A stretch of DNA of 27,290 nucleotides, from positions 1 through 27,290 of the forward strand of contig JBDTVG010000197.1 of assembly GCA_040007395.1 (NCBI GenBank), read 5' to 3'. Below, one piece after another: positions 15,618 through 22,730 of this stretch. How positions within the stretch are numbered: position 1 is the stretch's first letter; each line of letters starts with the position of its first letter. This DNA is from DATGFK01 sp040007395 (lineage in GTDB: Bacteria > Chloroflexota > Anaerolineae > Aggregatilineales > UBA2796). The translations under genes and the position numbers were made by a program. The notes below the pieces were generated by a model. The model was given only the letters and a program-made list of their open reading frames with translations. It was not told the origin of the DNA and searched no databases.

Positions 15618-16742
15618 CTAAAGCAATTTTTCCAGATCGCCCCACATGCCCTTGAGATCGTCTTCGTCAAAGCGCTTACGCACAGGTTCTAGCAGATCGA
15701 TCAGAGCTTGCGCAACGGCATTCTTGAGATCGCCGGGGTGCAGCTTGCCAGCGGCATATGTATCGCGGAGTTCCTCGAAAGTCGCGAAGTCTACATCGCC
15801 ACCATTTTCGGGAGTCCGTGTCACATGCAATACTGCGCCATCATTATGGAAGATCAGATGTTCGACCCAATCCAGCACAGGGTTAAAGTCCACTTCGGGG
15901 GGGCAAAAGGCTTTCCTGATCTTAGCGCGGATTTCGTCGGGGGTGTCGTGGATAAACACCGCTGAATTGGGCTTGGATTTGCTCATCTTCATCGACGTTC
16001 GCAGTTCGCGCAGTTTGTCGGGGTCAACCGGCCATGTTGGCGGCTTGGTTAGCCCTAGCAGCAAATGATGATGGATTGCGACAGGCTTAATTACCTTGCC
16101 ATTACTATCACGCAGCGGGTTGATCTTCAAGGCGTGAGCGACATCCCGCACAATCACGTGAGCCTTGCGCTGATCCATGCCACCTTGAGCGATATTGACC
16201 CGCAACATAAACACGTCGGCAACCTGCATCGGTGGGTACAGCAGTTTGGCAAAGTCAATCGACTCGCCCTCATTGCGCCCCATGATGCTGATGCTGCGCT
16301 CAATGCGGTTTAATGTTGTATTCTTGCAGACTTCGACCAGCGTTTCCCAGTATTGATCGTTGTTATGATACAGTTCGCTGCCGAGTATAAATTCCAGCTT
16401 GTCAGGGTCGCCGCCGATGGCCTTGAGCGATGCCTTTAGCCCTTCGCGGAAGTAGCCTACCGCCGTTCGCTTGATGGCTTCGCGATCCCCGCCAAGTTTA
16501 TCGTTAATCCACGTATGCCAATCCGCTAGAAAGATCGTGCAGTGTACGCCCGCTAGCTGTAGGTCGCGCACTTTTTGCATACACATTAGCCCTGTGCCAA
16601 GATGCAGCCGACCAGAAATCTCAAGGCCAATGTAGTGCCGCAGCGTCATTCCTTGATCCAGCAAGCCGGGCAGTTCGTCAGCGCCGATCACCTCATCGCA
16701 GTAGCGGGTGATCAAATGGACGCGCTGGGTAGTGTCAACCAT
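15618..16742 (-). CDS. tyrS: Tyrosyl-tRNA synthetase, archaeal/eukaryal type
   Basis: Class I synthetase that charges tRNA-Tyr. The 374-residue protein lacks the C-terminal S4 domain of the usual bacterial TyrRS. It resembles the archaeal type: GLEISGRLHLGTG (39-51, HIGH box as HLGT), YPPMQVADVF (169-178), GGMDQRKAHVIVRD (187-200, substrate loop) and KMSKSKPNS (252-260). ATG 16742 is the first sensible start and gives the family N terminus. It is transcribed alone, divergent from mscS. A TrpRS identity was considered, but the GGxDQRK box favours tyrosine. Archaeal-type TyrRS is known in some bacterial lineages, usually explained by old transfer. Confidence 0.87.
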   Translation of the reverse strand: MVDTTQRVHLITRYCDEVIGADELPGLLDQGMTLRHYIGLEISGRLHLGTGLMCMQKVRDLQLAGVHCTIFLADWHTWINDKLGGDREAIKRTAVGYFREGLKASLKAIGGDPDKLEFILGSELYHNNDQYWETLVEVCKNTTLNRIERSISIMGRNEGESIDFAKLLYPPMQVADVFMLRVNIAQGGMDQRKAHVIVRDVAHALKINPLRDSNGKVIKPVAIHHHLLLGLTKPPTWPVDPDKLRELRTSMKMSKSKPNSAVFIHDTPDEIRAKIRKAFCPPEVDFNPVLDWVEHLIFHNDGAVLHVTRTPENGGDVDFATFEELRDTYAAGKLHPGDLKNAVAQALIDLLEPVRKRFDEDDLKGMWGDLEKLL

Positions 16743-16907
16743 ACAGACTCCATTTAATAGAAACCGGGGAAATCACAGATTGGCATTATAGCGGTAAACA
16801 GTCGCGATTTCCAGAGAAAATCGCCCGGTTTCCGCTTCCGTGATCTTCTGAGGCGGGTTACAATCGACGCGACATTATATCCTTGCATCGTGGGGAGTTT
16901 TAGGGAA

Positions 16908-17546
16908 ATGGATACATCAACCCTGCAAAAGCTGATCGAAGCGAATTTGAGTACCTTTCTCACCGTGACTTTGCCCGGTATCCTGAGAGCAGTCTTTGGG
17001 TCATTAGCGGTACTGATCGTTGGCATCTATGCGTTGCGAATCGTGACACGGGTTGCTATCGCTGGAGCGCGACGTTCACATGTTAAGCAAGCCCAAATCG
17101 ATCTTCTCGCGGCGGGGGTTACTGGCGCAGGCTGGATTCTGATCATGGCGGGGATCTTACAAGCGCTCAACCTAAACGAATTGGCGATTGCGGTAGGAGG
17201 CAGTATCAGTTTGGTTGCGTTGGGTATCGCCACGGCAGCGTCGGGCAATCTGGGCGATATTATTGCTGGGGTATTTTTGGCCTCAGATCCTGACTTTGGC
17301 AGCGGCTTTGTCATTAAGACGGGCGATATTAGCGGAACCATCGAACGCATCGATCTACGGAAAACCCGCATTCGTGCTGAGGATGGCAAACTACATGTCG
17401 TGCCAAACAAAGCGATTGAAAGCACTGTCTGGATCGTTCAACAGCGTCCAGTCGTGCCGCCGCCACAGCCGAGAGCTTCACGACCCCGCTTAAATATTGG
17501 GCTTGGTGGACACCGACCCGGCGAGGAACCGAGCAAATCCTCATGA
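16908..17546 (+). CDS. Small mechanosensitive ion channel (MscS family)
   Basis: A 212-residue membrane channel protein that should gate under hypo-osmotic stress. Three helices are visible (about 20-45, 68-88, 94-125). The third has the Gly/Ala-rich pore pattern with ASGNLGDIIAGVF, followed by the MscS beta domain (IKTGDISGTIERIDLRKTRIRAEDGKLHVVPNKAI, about 137-170). The C-terminal alpha/beta cage is missing and replaced by a short Pro/Arg-rich tail, so it is a reduced form. ATG 16908 is used with GGGGAG upstream; an in-frame GTG at 16890 lies within that region. Its stop overlaps the next gene as ATGA, so the two are coupled. Confidence 0.9.
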   Translation: MDTSTLQKLIEANLSTFLTVTLPGILRAVFGSLAVLIVGIYALRIVTRVAIAGARRSHVKQAQIDLLAAGVTGAGWILIMAGILQALNLNELAIAVGGSISLVALGIATAASGNLGDIIAGVFLASDPDFGSGFVIKTGDISGTIERIDLRKTRIRAEDGKLHVVPNKAIESTVWIVQQRPVVPPPQPRASRPRLNIGLGGHRPGEEPSKSS

Positions 17547-18253
17547 CCTTATCGCTAGCACGGCAGAACGCCTATCGCGCCGAATATCAGGCGCGGCGAC
17601 CAGACTGGCGACCTGCCACCGAAGTCTACGAAAGCCTTATCCGGGCGCACCTCAAGCCGGATGCCTCGGTACTTGATCTGGGCTGCGGGCGTGGAGGGGT
17701 GCTAGAACAGCTTGGCGACGCGGTAGATCACGCCTTTGGCTTTGACCCGGACTTCGATTCATTACGCGAACATCGCGTTCCACAATTGCCACGGGCCGTC
17801 GCACTTTCTGAGCATTTGCCGTTGCGTGATAACACCATAGATATTGTAACCTGTAGCTGGGTTCTGGAACATCTTGAGCAGCCCGCGCAGGTCTTTGCCG
17901 AGATAAAACGGGTGCTGCGCCCCGGTGGATGCTTTATCTTCCTGACCCCGAATGCAACTAGCCTTGTGGCGTGGATGAATCGCACACTTAAGCCGCTGCA
18001 ACAGATGTTAGTCCCGCGCCTGTATGGGCGTGCTGAGTCGGATACTTTCCCGGTGCGCTATCGTGCCAACACACGCTCACAGATCATCGCCCTCGCGACT
18101 CAAACAGGCTTGCAGTGTGAAACGCTTTGCCAGATCGAAGACCCAACCTATTTGGCGTTTAGTCCGCTGCTGTTCCATCTTAGCATGGCGCTTTCCCGCT
18201 ATACACCACCTGTACATCTAGTTGGTACTCTCAGGAAAGACTCAAACGCTTAA
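17543..18253 (+). CDS. Class I SAM-dependent methyltransferase
   Basis: A 236-residue methyltransferase of the Methyltransf_11 type. Motif I is VLDLGCGRGG (43-52), the acidic end of beta-2 is GFDPD, motif II is DIVTCSWVLEHL, and a PGG turn (VLRPGGCFIFLTP) follows. Residues after about 150 form a substrate lid that was not recognised. The start codon lies in the ATGA overlap with mscS, so the two are translated together. The substrate is unknown; UbiE-like or glycan/lipid methylation are possibilities without direct support. Confidence 0.9.
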   Translation: MTLSLARQNAYRAEYQARRPDWRPATEVYESLIRAHLKPDASVLDLGCGRGGVLEQLGDAVDHAFGFDPDFDSLREHRVPQLPRAVALSEHLPLRDNTIDIVTCSWVLEHLEQPAQVFAEIKRVLRPGGCFIFLTPNATSLVAWMNRTLKPLQQMLVPRLYGRAESDTFPVRYRANTRSQIIALATQTGLQCETLCQIEDPTYLAFSPLLFHLSMALSRYTPPVHLVGTLRKDSNA

Positions 18254-18280
18254 CACTGTCTAAGTATCGCACTTCACACG

Positions 18281-18309
18281 TTGACTTATAACGCATCCAC
18301 TCCTACAAT
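18281..18309 (+). promoter_or_regulatory. Near-consensus promoter of dnaJ/cbpA
   Basis: TTGACT (18281-18286) and TACAAT (18304-18309) are separated by 17 bp, 48 bp before the chaperone start codon. No CIRCE-type inverted repeat is present, so heat control by HrcA is not supported by the sequence. Confidence 0.7.
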
Positions 18310-18356
18310 TTCATCAGACACACTTTAACAAATTTCTCGCACGGAGAAAACAGCAT

Positions 18357-19295
18357 ATGGACTATCGAGACTACTATAAAGTTCTCGGCGTTGAGAAAAG
18401 CGCAGATGATCAAGAAATCAAGAAGGCTTTTCGCAAGCTAGCTCGCAAATTCCACCCGGATCTGCATCCCGGTGATAAAGACGCAGAAAAACAATTTAAG
18501 GAACTTAACGAAGCCTATGAAGTGTTGAGCGATGCTGACAAACGCGCCAAGTATGATCAACTGGGCAGTAATTATCAGCAGTGGCAGCGTAACGGCGGTC
18601 AGAATGCAGGCTTCAACTGGGCGGACTGGAGTACCCAACCCGGCTCAAGCAGTGGCAGCTATCGCCCAGAGTTTACCGAAGGTAGCCCAGAGTTCTCGGA
18701 TTTCTTTTCGACGATCTTCGGCGGCGGACGCACTCGCGAAACCTACAAGCAGCCTATCAAAGGTCGTGATCTCGAACAAACGATTGAGATCACCCTCGAA
18801 GAAGCTTTCAAAGGGACTGAACGGGTACTGAATCGTGGTGGCAAGAAAAAGACGATCCGCATTCCACCCGGTTCTGCCGACGGGACACGTATCCGCGTGA
18901 CAGGCGAAGGCGAAACCGGTTATGCGGGTGGAGCATCGGGTGATCTGTTTTTGATCGTTACCGTCAAGACGACACCTGATTTCGAGCGTCACGACGATGA
19001 CCTATATACTGACCTAAAAATCAGTTTGTTCACAGCGGTGCTAGGGGGTGAAGTACAGGTCGCAACTCTCTCTGGCAATGTTAAGCTGCGTATCCCAGTG
19101 GGTACACAGTCTGGCAAGACGATCCGCATTAGCGACAGAGGAATGCCGCGTTTACGCCAACCTGACCAGCGCGGCGATCTTTATGCGCGGGTACTGATTC
19201 AGGTTCCGACCACGCTCACCGATGAGGAACGTGCCCTGTTCGAACAATTAGCTAATCTCGCCAACCCCACCAATTTGCACGGGGATCACGCTTAA
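18357..19295 (+). CDS. DnaJ/CbpA-type Hsp40 co-chaperone
   Basis: A 312-residue co-chaperone that would stimulate DnaK. The J domain (1-70) has the HPD motif at 33-35. It is followed by a Gly/Ser/Trp-rich linker (about 75-130) and the two C-terminal beta domains (about 138-305; DLEQTIEITLEEAFKGTER, IRIPPGSADGTRIR, DRGMPRL). There is no Cys-rich zinc finger, so it is the CbpA (type II) class and not DnaJ proper. GGAG precedes ATG 18357 at normal distance. DnaK and GrpE are not in the window. Confidence 0.93.
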   Translation: MDYRDYYKVLGVEKSADDQEIKKAFRKLARKFHPDLHPGDKDAEKQFKELNEAYEVLSDADKRAKYDQLGSNYQQWQRNGGQNAGFNWADWSTQPGSSSGSYRPEFTEGSPEFSDFFSTIFGGGRTRETYKQPIKGRDLEQTIEITLEEAFKGTERVLNRGGKKKTIRIPPGSADGTRIRVTGEGETGYAGGASGDLFLIVTVKTTPDFERHDDDLYTDLKISLFTAVLGGEVQVATLSGNVKLRIPVGTQSGKTIRISDRGMPRLRQPDQRGDLYARVLIQVPTTLTDEERALFEQLANLANPTNLHGDHA

Positions 19296-19314
19296 CCTAC
19301 TTTGAAGACTGTCA

Positions 19315-19338
19315 CAGGACGAACCAATGTTCGTCCTG
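19315..19338 (+). terminator. 10-bp hairpin after dnaJ/cbpA
   Basis: CAGGACGAAC (19315-19324), loop CAAT and GTTCGTCCTG (19329-19338) form a perfect hairpin 20 bp after the stop codon. The downstream TCTAATAG is only weakly T-rich. It probably stops the chaperone transcript and marks the chromosomal side of the adjoining IS element. Confidence 0.55.
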
Positions 19339-19349
19339 TCTAATAGATC

Positions 19350-19621
19350 GCGGAGAACTTAGTCATAGACCCTAGGCATAAATGCCGGGGCTTGTAACTC
19401 AGCCATCTAACCAATAGCGAGAGTGCAACGCAAGCGGTGACTAGACAGGCGCGGAAGCGAAAACAGTGTTGACCCATCAGCCGCCGCCAACTAGCAGAGT
19501 GGGCGTGGTAGCCTACCCGACGCAGAGGACGCTTCCCTAATCTTCTAACCAACGCTCTGCCAGTGTCAAAGGAATCAGTTGTACTGTCCGTAGGGACACA
19601 AAACACTCGAAAGGAAACGGT
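19350..19621 (+). ncRNA. Predicted omega-RNA of IsrB (guide plus scaffold)
   Basis: IscB and IsrB nucleases use a long guide RNA encoded directly upstream of the protein gene, ending at its ribosome-binding site, with the guide at the 5' end read from DNA flanking the left end. This 272-nt stretch has no coding frame and several stems: GGCAT/ATGCC (19375-19386), a composite GCGT-GGTA/TACC-ACGC (19503-19523), GCAGAG/CTCTGC (19522-19527/19555-19560) and TGTCC/GGACA (19585-19598). It ends in AAAGGAAACGG before the start codon, like the AAAGGAGGAACGG end of known IscB omega-RNAs. By analogy the guide would lie within about 19340-19370. The exact 5' end and fold are inferred. Confidence 0.65.
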
Positions 19622-20665
19622 ATGTCGCAACAATTTGTACCGGTAGTCGGTAGCACGGGCAAGCCGTTGATGCCGACCACCAACCAGAAAGCCGATAAGC
19701 TCATCGAGCGCGGACGGGCTATTCGGCGCTTTGATCGGGGGCTATTCTATATCCAATTGGTAGACCGCGAAGACGGCTACACACAACCCATTGTGATCGG
19801 CATCGATCCGGGCAGCAAGAAGGAAGCGTTCACGGTGAAATCCGAGGCACATACGCTGCTTAACCTACAAGCGGATGCGGTGAAGTGGGTCAGTGAGGCA
19901 GAGGAAACGAGTACGACGATGCGGCGCAGCCGACGGGGACGCAAGACCCCTTACCGCGAATGCCGACCCACTCGACAGGCGGGTAAGATCTCCTTGCCGC
20001 CGTCCACCAAAGCGCGGTGGCAATGGAAGCTGCGCCTCTGTCGGTGGCTAGCCCGCTACTACCCGATTGATGTCTTTGTGGTTGAGGATGTCAAAGCCAA
20101 GCCGCATAAAGGGAAGGGTGGGCAGTGGAACACGAGTTTCAGCCCGATCCAAGTGGGTAAGGAGTGGTTGTATTGGCAGCTTGGCAGACTAGCGCCTGTG
20201 CGACTCGTTCAAGGGTTCGACACTTATCAGGAACGGCAGCGCTTAGGTCTACGGAAATCAAGCAACAAACTGTCAGATTCTTTTGAGGCACATTGTGTCG
20301 ATAGCTGGACACTCGCCAATTTAGAAGTCGGTGGGCATACCGCGCCCGATAACACCGCCATGCTGTATCTCGTCCCGTTGCGCTTTCATCGGCGGCAACT
20401 CCACAGGCTACAACCTGCCAAGGGCGGTGTTCGCAATCCTTACGGTGGGACGGACAGTCTGGGGTTCAAGCGGGGGAGTTGGGTGAACCATCCTAAGTGG
20501 GGGGTGTGTTATGTGGGCGGCTCGTCTGACGGACGCATTAGCCTACACCACCTGCACTCTGGCAAGCGGCTGTGTCAGAATGCCAAACCGCACGATTTAA
20601 CGTTTTTATGTACCGCCAGTTGGCGGCTATGGAAAGGAGAAAGCGCCATTTCTCCCCTGCCCTGA
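19622..20665 (+). CDS. isrB: IsrB: RNA-guided RuvC nickase, HNH-less IscB relative
   Basis: A 347-residue protein with the IscB-family layout. A PLMP domain (about 5-46) has GKPLMPTT and an IQL strand. RuvC-I is VIGIDPGSK (Asp62). The Arg-rich bridge helix is RRSRRGRKTPYRECR (101-115). RuvC-II is VFVVEDVKA (Glu155). RuvC-III is SDSFEAHCVDSW (His224, Asp227). A C-terminal target-adjacent-motif-binding region (about 236-347) contains GFKRGSWV and GRISL. Between RuvC-II and RuvC-III there are only about 60 residues and no HNH domain, which separates IsrB from IscB (about 500 residues). The catalytic residues are intact. Known IsrB proteins nick the non-target strand under omega-RNA guidance. ATG 19622 follows AAAGGAAACGGT. 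The stop lies in the right-end hairpin loop. Confidence 0.9.
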   Translation: MSQQFVPVVGSTGKPLMPTTNQKADKLIERGRAIRRFDRGLFYIQLVDREDGYTQPIVIGIDPGSKKEAFTVKSEAHTLLNLQADAVKWVSEAEETSTTMRRSRRGRKTPYRECRPTRQAGKISLPPSTKARWQWKLRLCRWLARYYPIDVFVVEDVKAKPHKGKGGQWNTSFSPIQVGKEWLYWQLGRLAPVRLVQGFDTYQERQRLGLRKSSNKLSDSFEAHCVDSWTLANLEVGGHTAPDNTAMLYLVPLRFHRRQLHRLQPAKGGVRNPYGGTDSLGFKRGSWVNHPKWGVCYVGGSSDGRISLHHLHSGKRLCQNAKPHDLTFLCTASWRLWKGESAISPLP

Positions 20666-20685
20666 AGGGCGGGGTTTCCTGGCGC
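20643..20685 (+). repeat. Right-end nested hairpin of the IS element
   Basis: The inner stem is GCCC/GGGC with a TGAA loop (20659-20670), continued after a bulged T by CCCC/GGGG (20654-20657/20671-20674). The outer arms are GCGCCA (20643-20648) and TGGCGC (20680-20685). The isrB stop codon TGA (20663-20665) forms part of the loop. The shape matches the right-end hairpins recognised by Y1 transposases. Confidence 0.75.
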
Positions 20686-20691
20686 AAATTG

Positions 20692-21915
20692 ATGAGTGCC
20701 AAGAGTCATTCCGTCCGAAATATTGTCCTTACTGGCAGCGCATGTGTTTGTGCCATTTTGCTAGTGTTGGGGATTATGTCACGCGGTTCAACAACTGCGT
20801 CTGCCCTACCTGAAACCATTGCACAGCAAGACACCCCCATTCGCCTGAGTTTGAATGCCCCTGTGTTGGCTCCGACTCCGACAAGCGTGTCCGCCGATCT
20901 GCGGGCGCAAGCTGATGCAATGCAACAGGTCATGATCAACGTTTATCAGCGTGTCGATCCTGCCGTCGTTAATATCGAGATCACGACTGACAACACGGAT
21001 ACGATTGATGCCAGTGGTTCGGGCTTTGTTATCGATACCGAAGGGCACATTGTCACCAATAACCATGTGGTGCGGCAAGCCCGTGAATTGAATGTCACCT
21101 TCTATGATGGCTATACTGCAACCGCCAAACTGGTCGGTAACGACGATTTCAGCGATCTGGCGGTTATCCAAGTGAACGTGCCAAAGGAACATCTGATTCC
21201 GGTGACTTTTGGGGACTCTTCGTCTTTGCAAGTTGGACAGCGTGTCATCGCGATTGGCAACCCGTTTGGCCTGCTCAGTTCAATGACGACAGGCATTGTT
21301 AGCGCGACTGGTCGCACACTGAATTCTGCCCGACTGTCATACCGTAACCCCTCGATTATCCAGACCGATGCCCAGATTAACCCCGGCAATTCAGGTGGCC
21401 CCCTGCTTGATTTGGGCGGCAACGTGATCGGCGTTAACACAGCGATCAGCAGCGATTCAGGCACGTTTCAGGGAGTAGGGTTTGCTGTCCCGTCCAATAC
21501 CGTTAAGCGGGTTATTCCGCAGTTAATCAAAAGTGGCAAAGCCGAATATGCATGGCTTGGTATCACCGCTGTTGGTGGGCGCGAAGGGATCAGCGTTGCC
21601 GCGCTTGCCGAGCGACTCAAGCTACCTGTAAATTCCGGTATTTTGATCAGTGAAGTTGTTGCCGATTCGCCTGCCGAGCAAGCTGGATTGCGTGGCGGTA
21701 ACAAGTCGCAAAGTATTCGCGGGGTCGAAGTTCCCATTGGCGGTGATATTATCGTCGCCATCAATGGACAACCATTGCGCGATATGGATGCGTTGTTGGC
21801 TTATCTGGTTGCCAATGCTGCCCCCGGCGACATAGTGACTCTGACAATTGTCCGAGATAACACGACGATAGATGTCAAGGTCACACTCAAGGTACGGCCT
21901 GTCAGCGCAAGTTAA
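20692..21915 (+). CDS. HtrA/DegP-like serine protease with PDZ domain
   Basis: A 407-residue membrane-anchored or secreted protease for damaged envelope proteins. A signal-anchor helix (about 10-28) precedes a trypsin-like domain with His125 (TNNHVV), Asp155 (SDLAVI) and Ser234 (NPGNSGGPL). One PDZ domain follows (about 300-400, with AEQAGLRGG and GDIIVAINGQPL). ATG 20692 gives the usual short cytoplasmic N terminus; the 40 codons further upstream translate the IS right end and are not HtrA-like. No Shine-Dalgarno lies before the ATG, because the element ends about 6 bp away. Expression may therefore depend on isrB readthrough. It ends in a good terminator. Confidence 0.92.
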   Translation: MSAKSHSVRNIVLTGSACVCAILLVLGIMSRGSTTASALPETIAQQDTPIRLSLNAPVLAPTPTSVSADLRAQADAMQQVMINVYQRVDPAVVNIEITTDNTDTIDASGSGFVIDTEGHIVTNNHVVRQARELNVTFYDGYTATAKLVGNDDFSDLAVIQVNVPKEHLIPVTFGDSSSLQVGQRVIAIGNPFGLLSSMTTGIVSATGRTLNSARLSYRNPSIIQTDAQINPGNSGGPLLDLGGNVIGVNTAISSDSGTFQGVGFAVPSNTVKRVIPQLIKSGKAEYAWLGITAVGGREGISVAALAERLKLPVNSGILISEVVADSPAEQAGLRGGNKSQSIRGVEVPIGGDIIVAINGQPLRDMDALLAYLVANAAPGDIVTLTIVRDNTTIDVKVTLKVRPVSAS

Positions 21916-21956
21916 CCAAGCGGCTGCATCAAGCAATTGAGGTTAAGGTAACACAG

Positions 21957-21982
21957 AAGGCGGGAACATCTCCGCCTTTTGC
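21957..21982 (+). terminator. Intrinsic terminator of htrA
   Basis: AAGGCGG (21957-21963) and CCGCCTT (21972-21978) form a 7-bp stem with an 8-nt loop, continued by TTTTGC. It is the expected end of the protease transcript. Confidence 0.8.
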
Positions 21983-22106
21983 TTTCAGACCATCCACTTA
22001 CCTGAATAAGAGTGTTCACTATGGGGTAGCACCCAAATAAAAATGAGGTCGGTGCATATAACACCAACTCTATTTCATCATATCTCTGCTTCAGAGAGGA
22101 TTATGC

Positions 22107-22682
22107 TTATTTCTCTGGCTGCAAACGCAGATAGATCATGCCCGAACCGAACGACTTTGCTTCCAACACCTTCATCGACTTCGTGAAGTCTGCGCTGTCA
22201 AAAAGACGCTTGCCGACACCCAACACTACGGGACAGAGCATCAGTTGAAGTTCGTCAACGACATCAGACTTCAACAGCGAACGCACAAGCGTGCCGCTGC
22301 CAACGATGTTGATGTCTTTACCGGGGTTCTGCTTCAGTTTATTGAGTTCCTCGGTAACATTCCCTTTGATGAGGTGCGAATTTTTCCACTCGGCTTTATC
22401 CAGCGTCGTTGACACAACATACTTGGTTTGGTTGTTCATCATGCCACCGAAAGGATCGTCTTCGGGCACATTAGGCCAGAATGCCGCAAAATCCTGATAC
22501 GTTTTGCGCCCCAATAACATCGCATCACTCGTTGCCATCCCCGCGCCAATCACCTGCCCAACCTCATCATTCATAAACGGCATCGACCAACCACGCTTTT
22601 CGGGGAGTGTCGTATCTCCGGCACCGGGTGCCTCTACAACACCATCTAAGGTAATGAACAGTGCTGCGTTTATCTTTCTCAT
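22107..22682 (-). CDS. RibD C-terminal/dihydrofolate-reductase-like protein
   Basis: A 191-residue member of the RibD_C/DHFR-like superfamily (YyaP/YwjB group), predicted NADPH-dependent reductases of unknown substrate. Typical features are the N-terminal strand MRKINAALFITLDGVVEAPG, MLLGRKTYQDFAAFWP, VVSTTL, the cofactor loop VGSGTLVRSLL and LMLCPVVLGVGKRLF. ATG 22682 has AAGGAAA upstream; a further ATG 11 codons earlier has none. It lies 48 bp downstream of an AraC regulator on the same strand, so the regulator likely controls it or is co-transcribed with it. Confidence 0.9.
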   Translation of the reverse strand: MRKINAALFITLDGVVEAPGAGDTTLPEKRGWSMPFMNDEVGQVIGAGMATSDAMLLGRKTYQDFAAFWPNVPEDDPFGGMMNNQTKYVVSTTLDKAEWKNSHLIKGNVTEELNKLKQNPGKDINIVGSGTLVRSLLKSDVVDELQLMLCPVVLGVGKRLFDSADFTKSMKVLEAKSFGSGMIYLRLQPEK

Positions 22683-22730
22683 GGTCAAGTTTCCTTTTGT
22701 TGTTTCGATCAACATTTATAGGATACACCA

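Larger units (their letters stand above)
19340..20690 (+). mobile_element. IS200/IS605-like element carrying only isrB and its omega-RNA
   Basis: A compact element with a structured left region, an isrB gene and a right-end hairpin. Near the left end, CCC-TA-GGCAT/ATGCC-GGGG (19370-19390) is a subterminal hairpin. At the right end, CCCC-T-GCCC/GGGC-GGGG (20654-20674) is nested inside GCGCCA/TGGCGC (20643-20685). Such imperfect subterminal hairpins in place of inverted repeats are typical of single-strand transposons mobilised by a Y1 HUH transposase. No tnpA is present, so it would need help in trans. The boundaries are approximate; no target duplication is expected for this family. The right end touches the htrA start codon. 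Confidence 0.75.

Noticed and set aside
18254..18356. CIRCE heat-shock operator before the dnaJ-type gene
   Set aside because: No TTAGCACTC-type inverted repeat is present; only a standard promoter was seen.
19340..19633. A 97-codon minus-strand frame upstream of isrB
   Set aside because: It lies wholly over the predicted omega-RNA, overlaps the isrB start and has no protein-like motif.
19780..20320. IscB or TnpB as the identity of the nuclease
   Set aside because: There is no room for an HNH domain between RuvC-II and RuvC-III, and the N terminus has the PLMP domain that TnpB lacks.
20572..20691. An upstream start for the htrA protein inside the isrB gene
   Set aside because: The 40 extra codons translate the isrB 3' end and right-end hairpin in another frame and do not resemble any HtrA N terminus.
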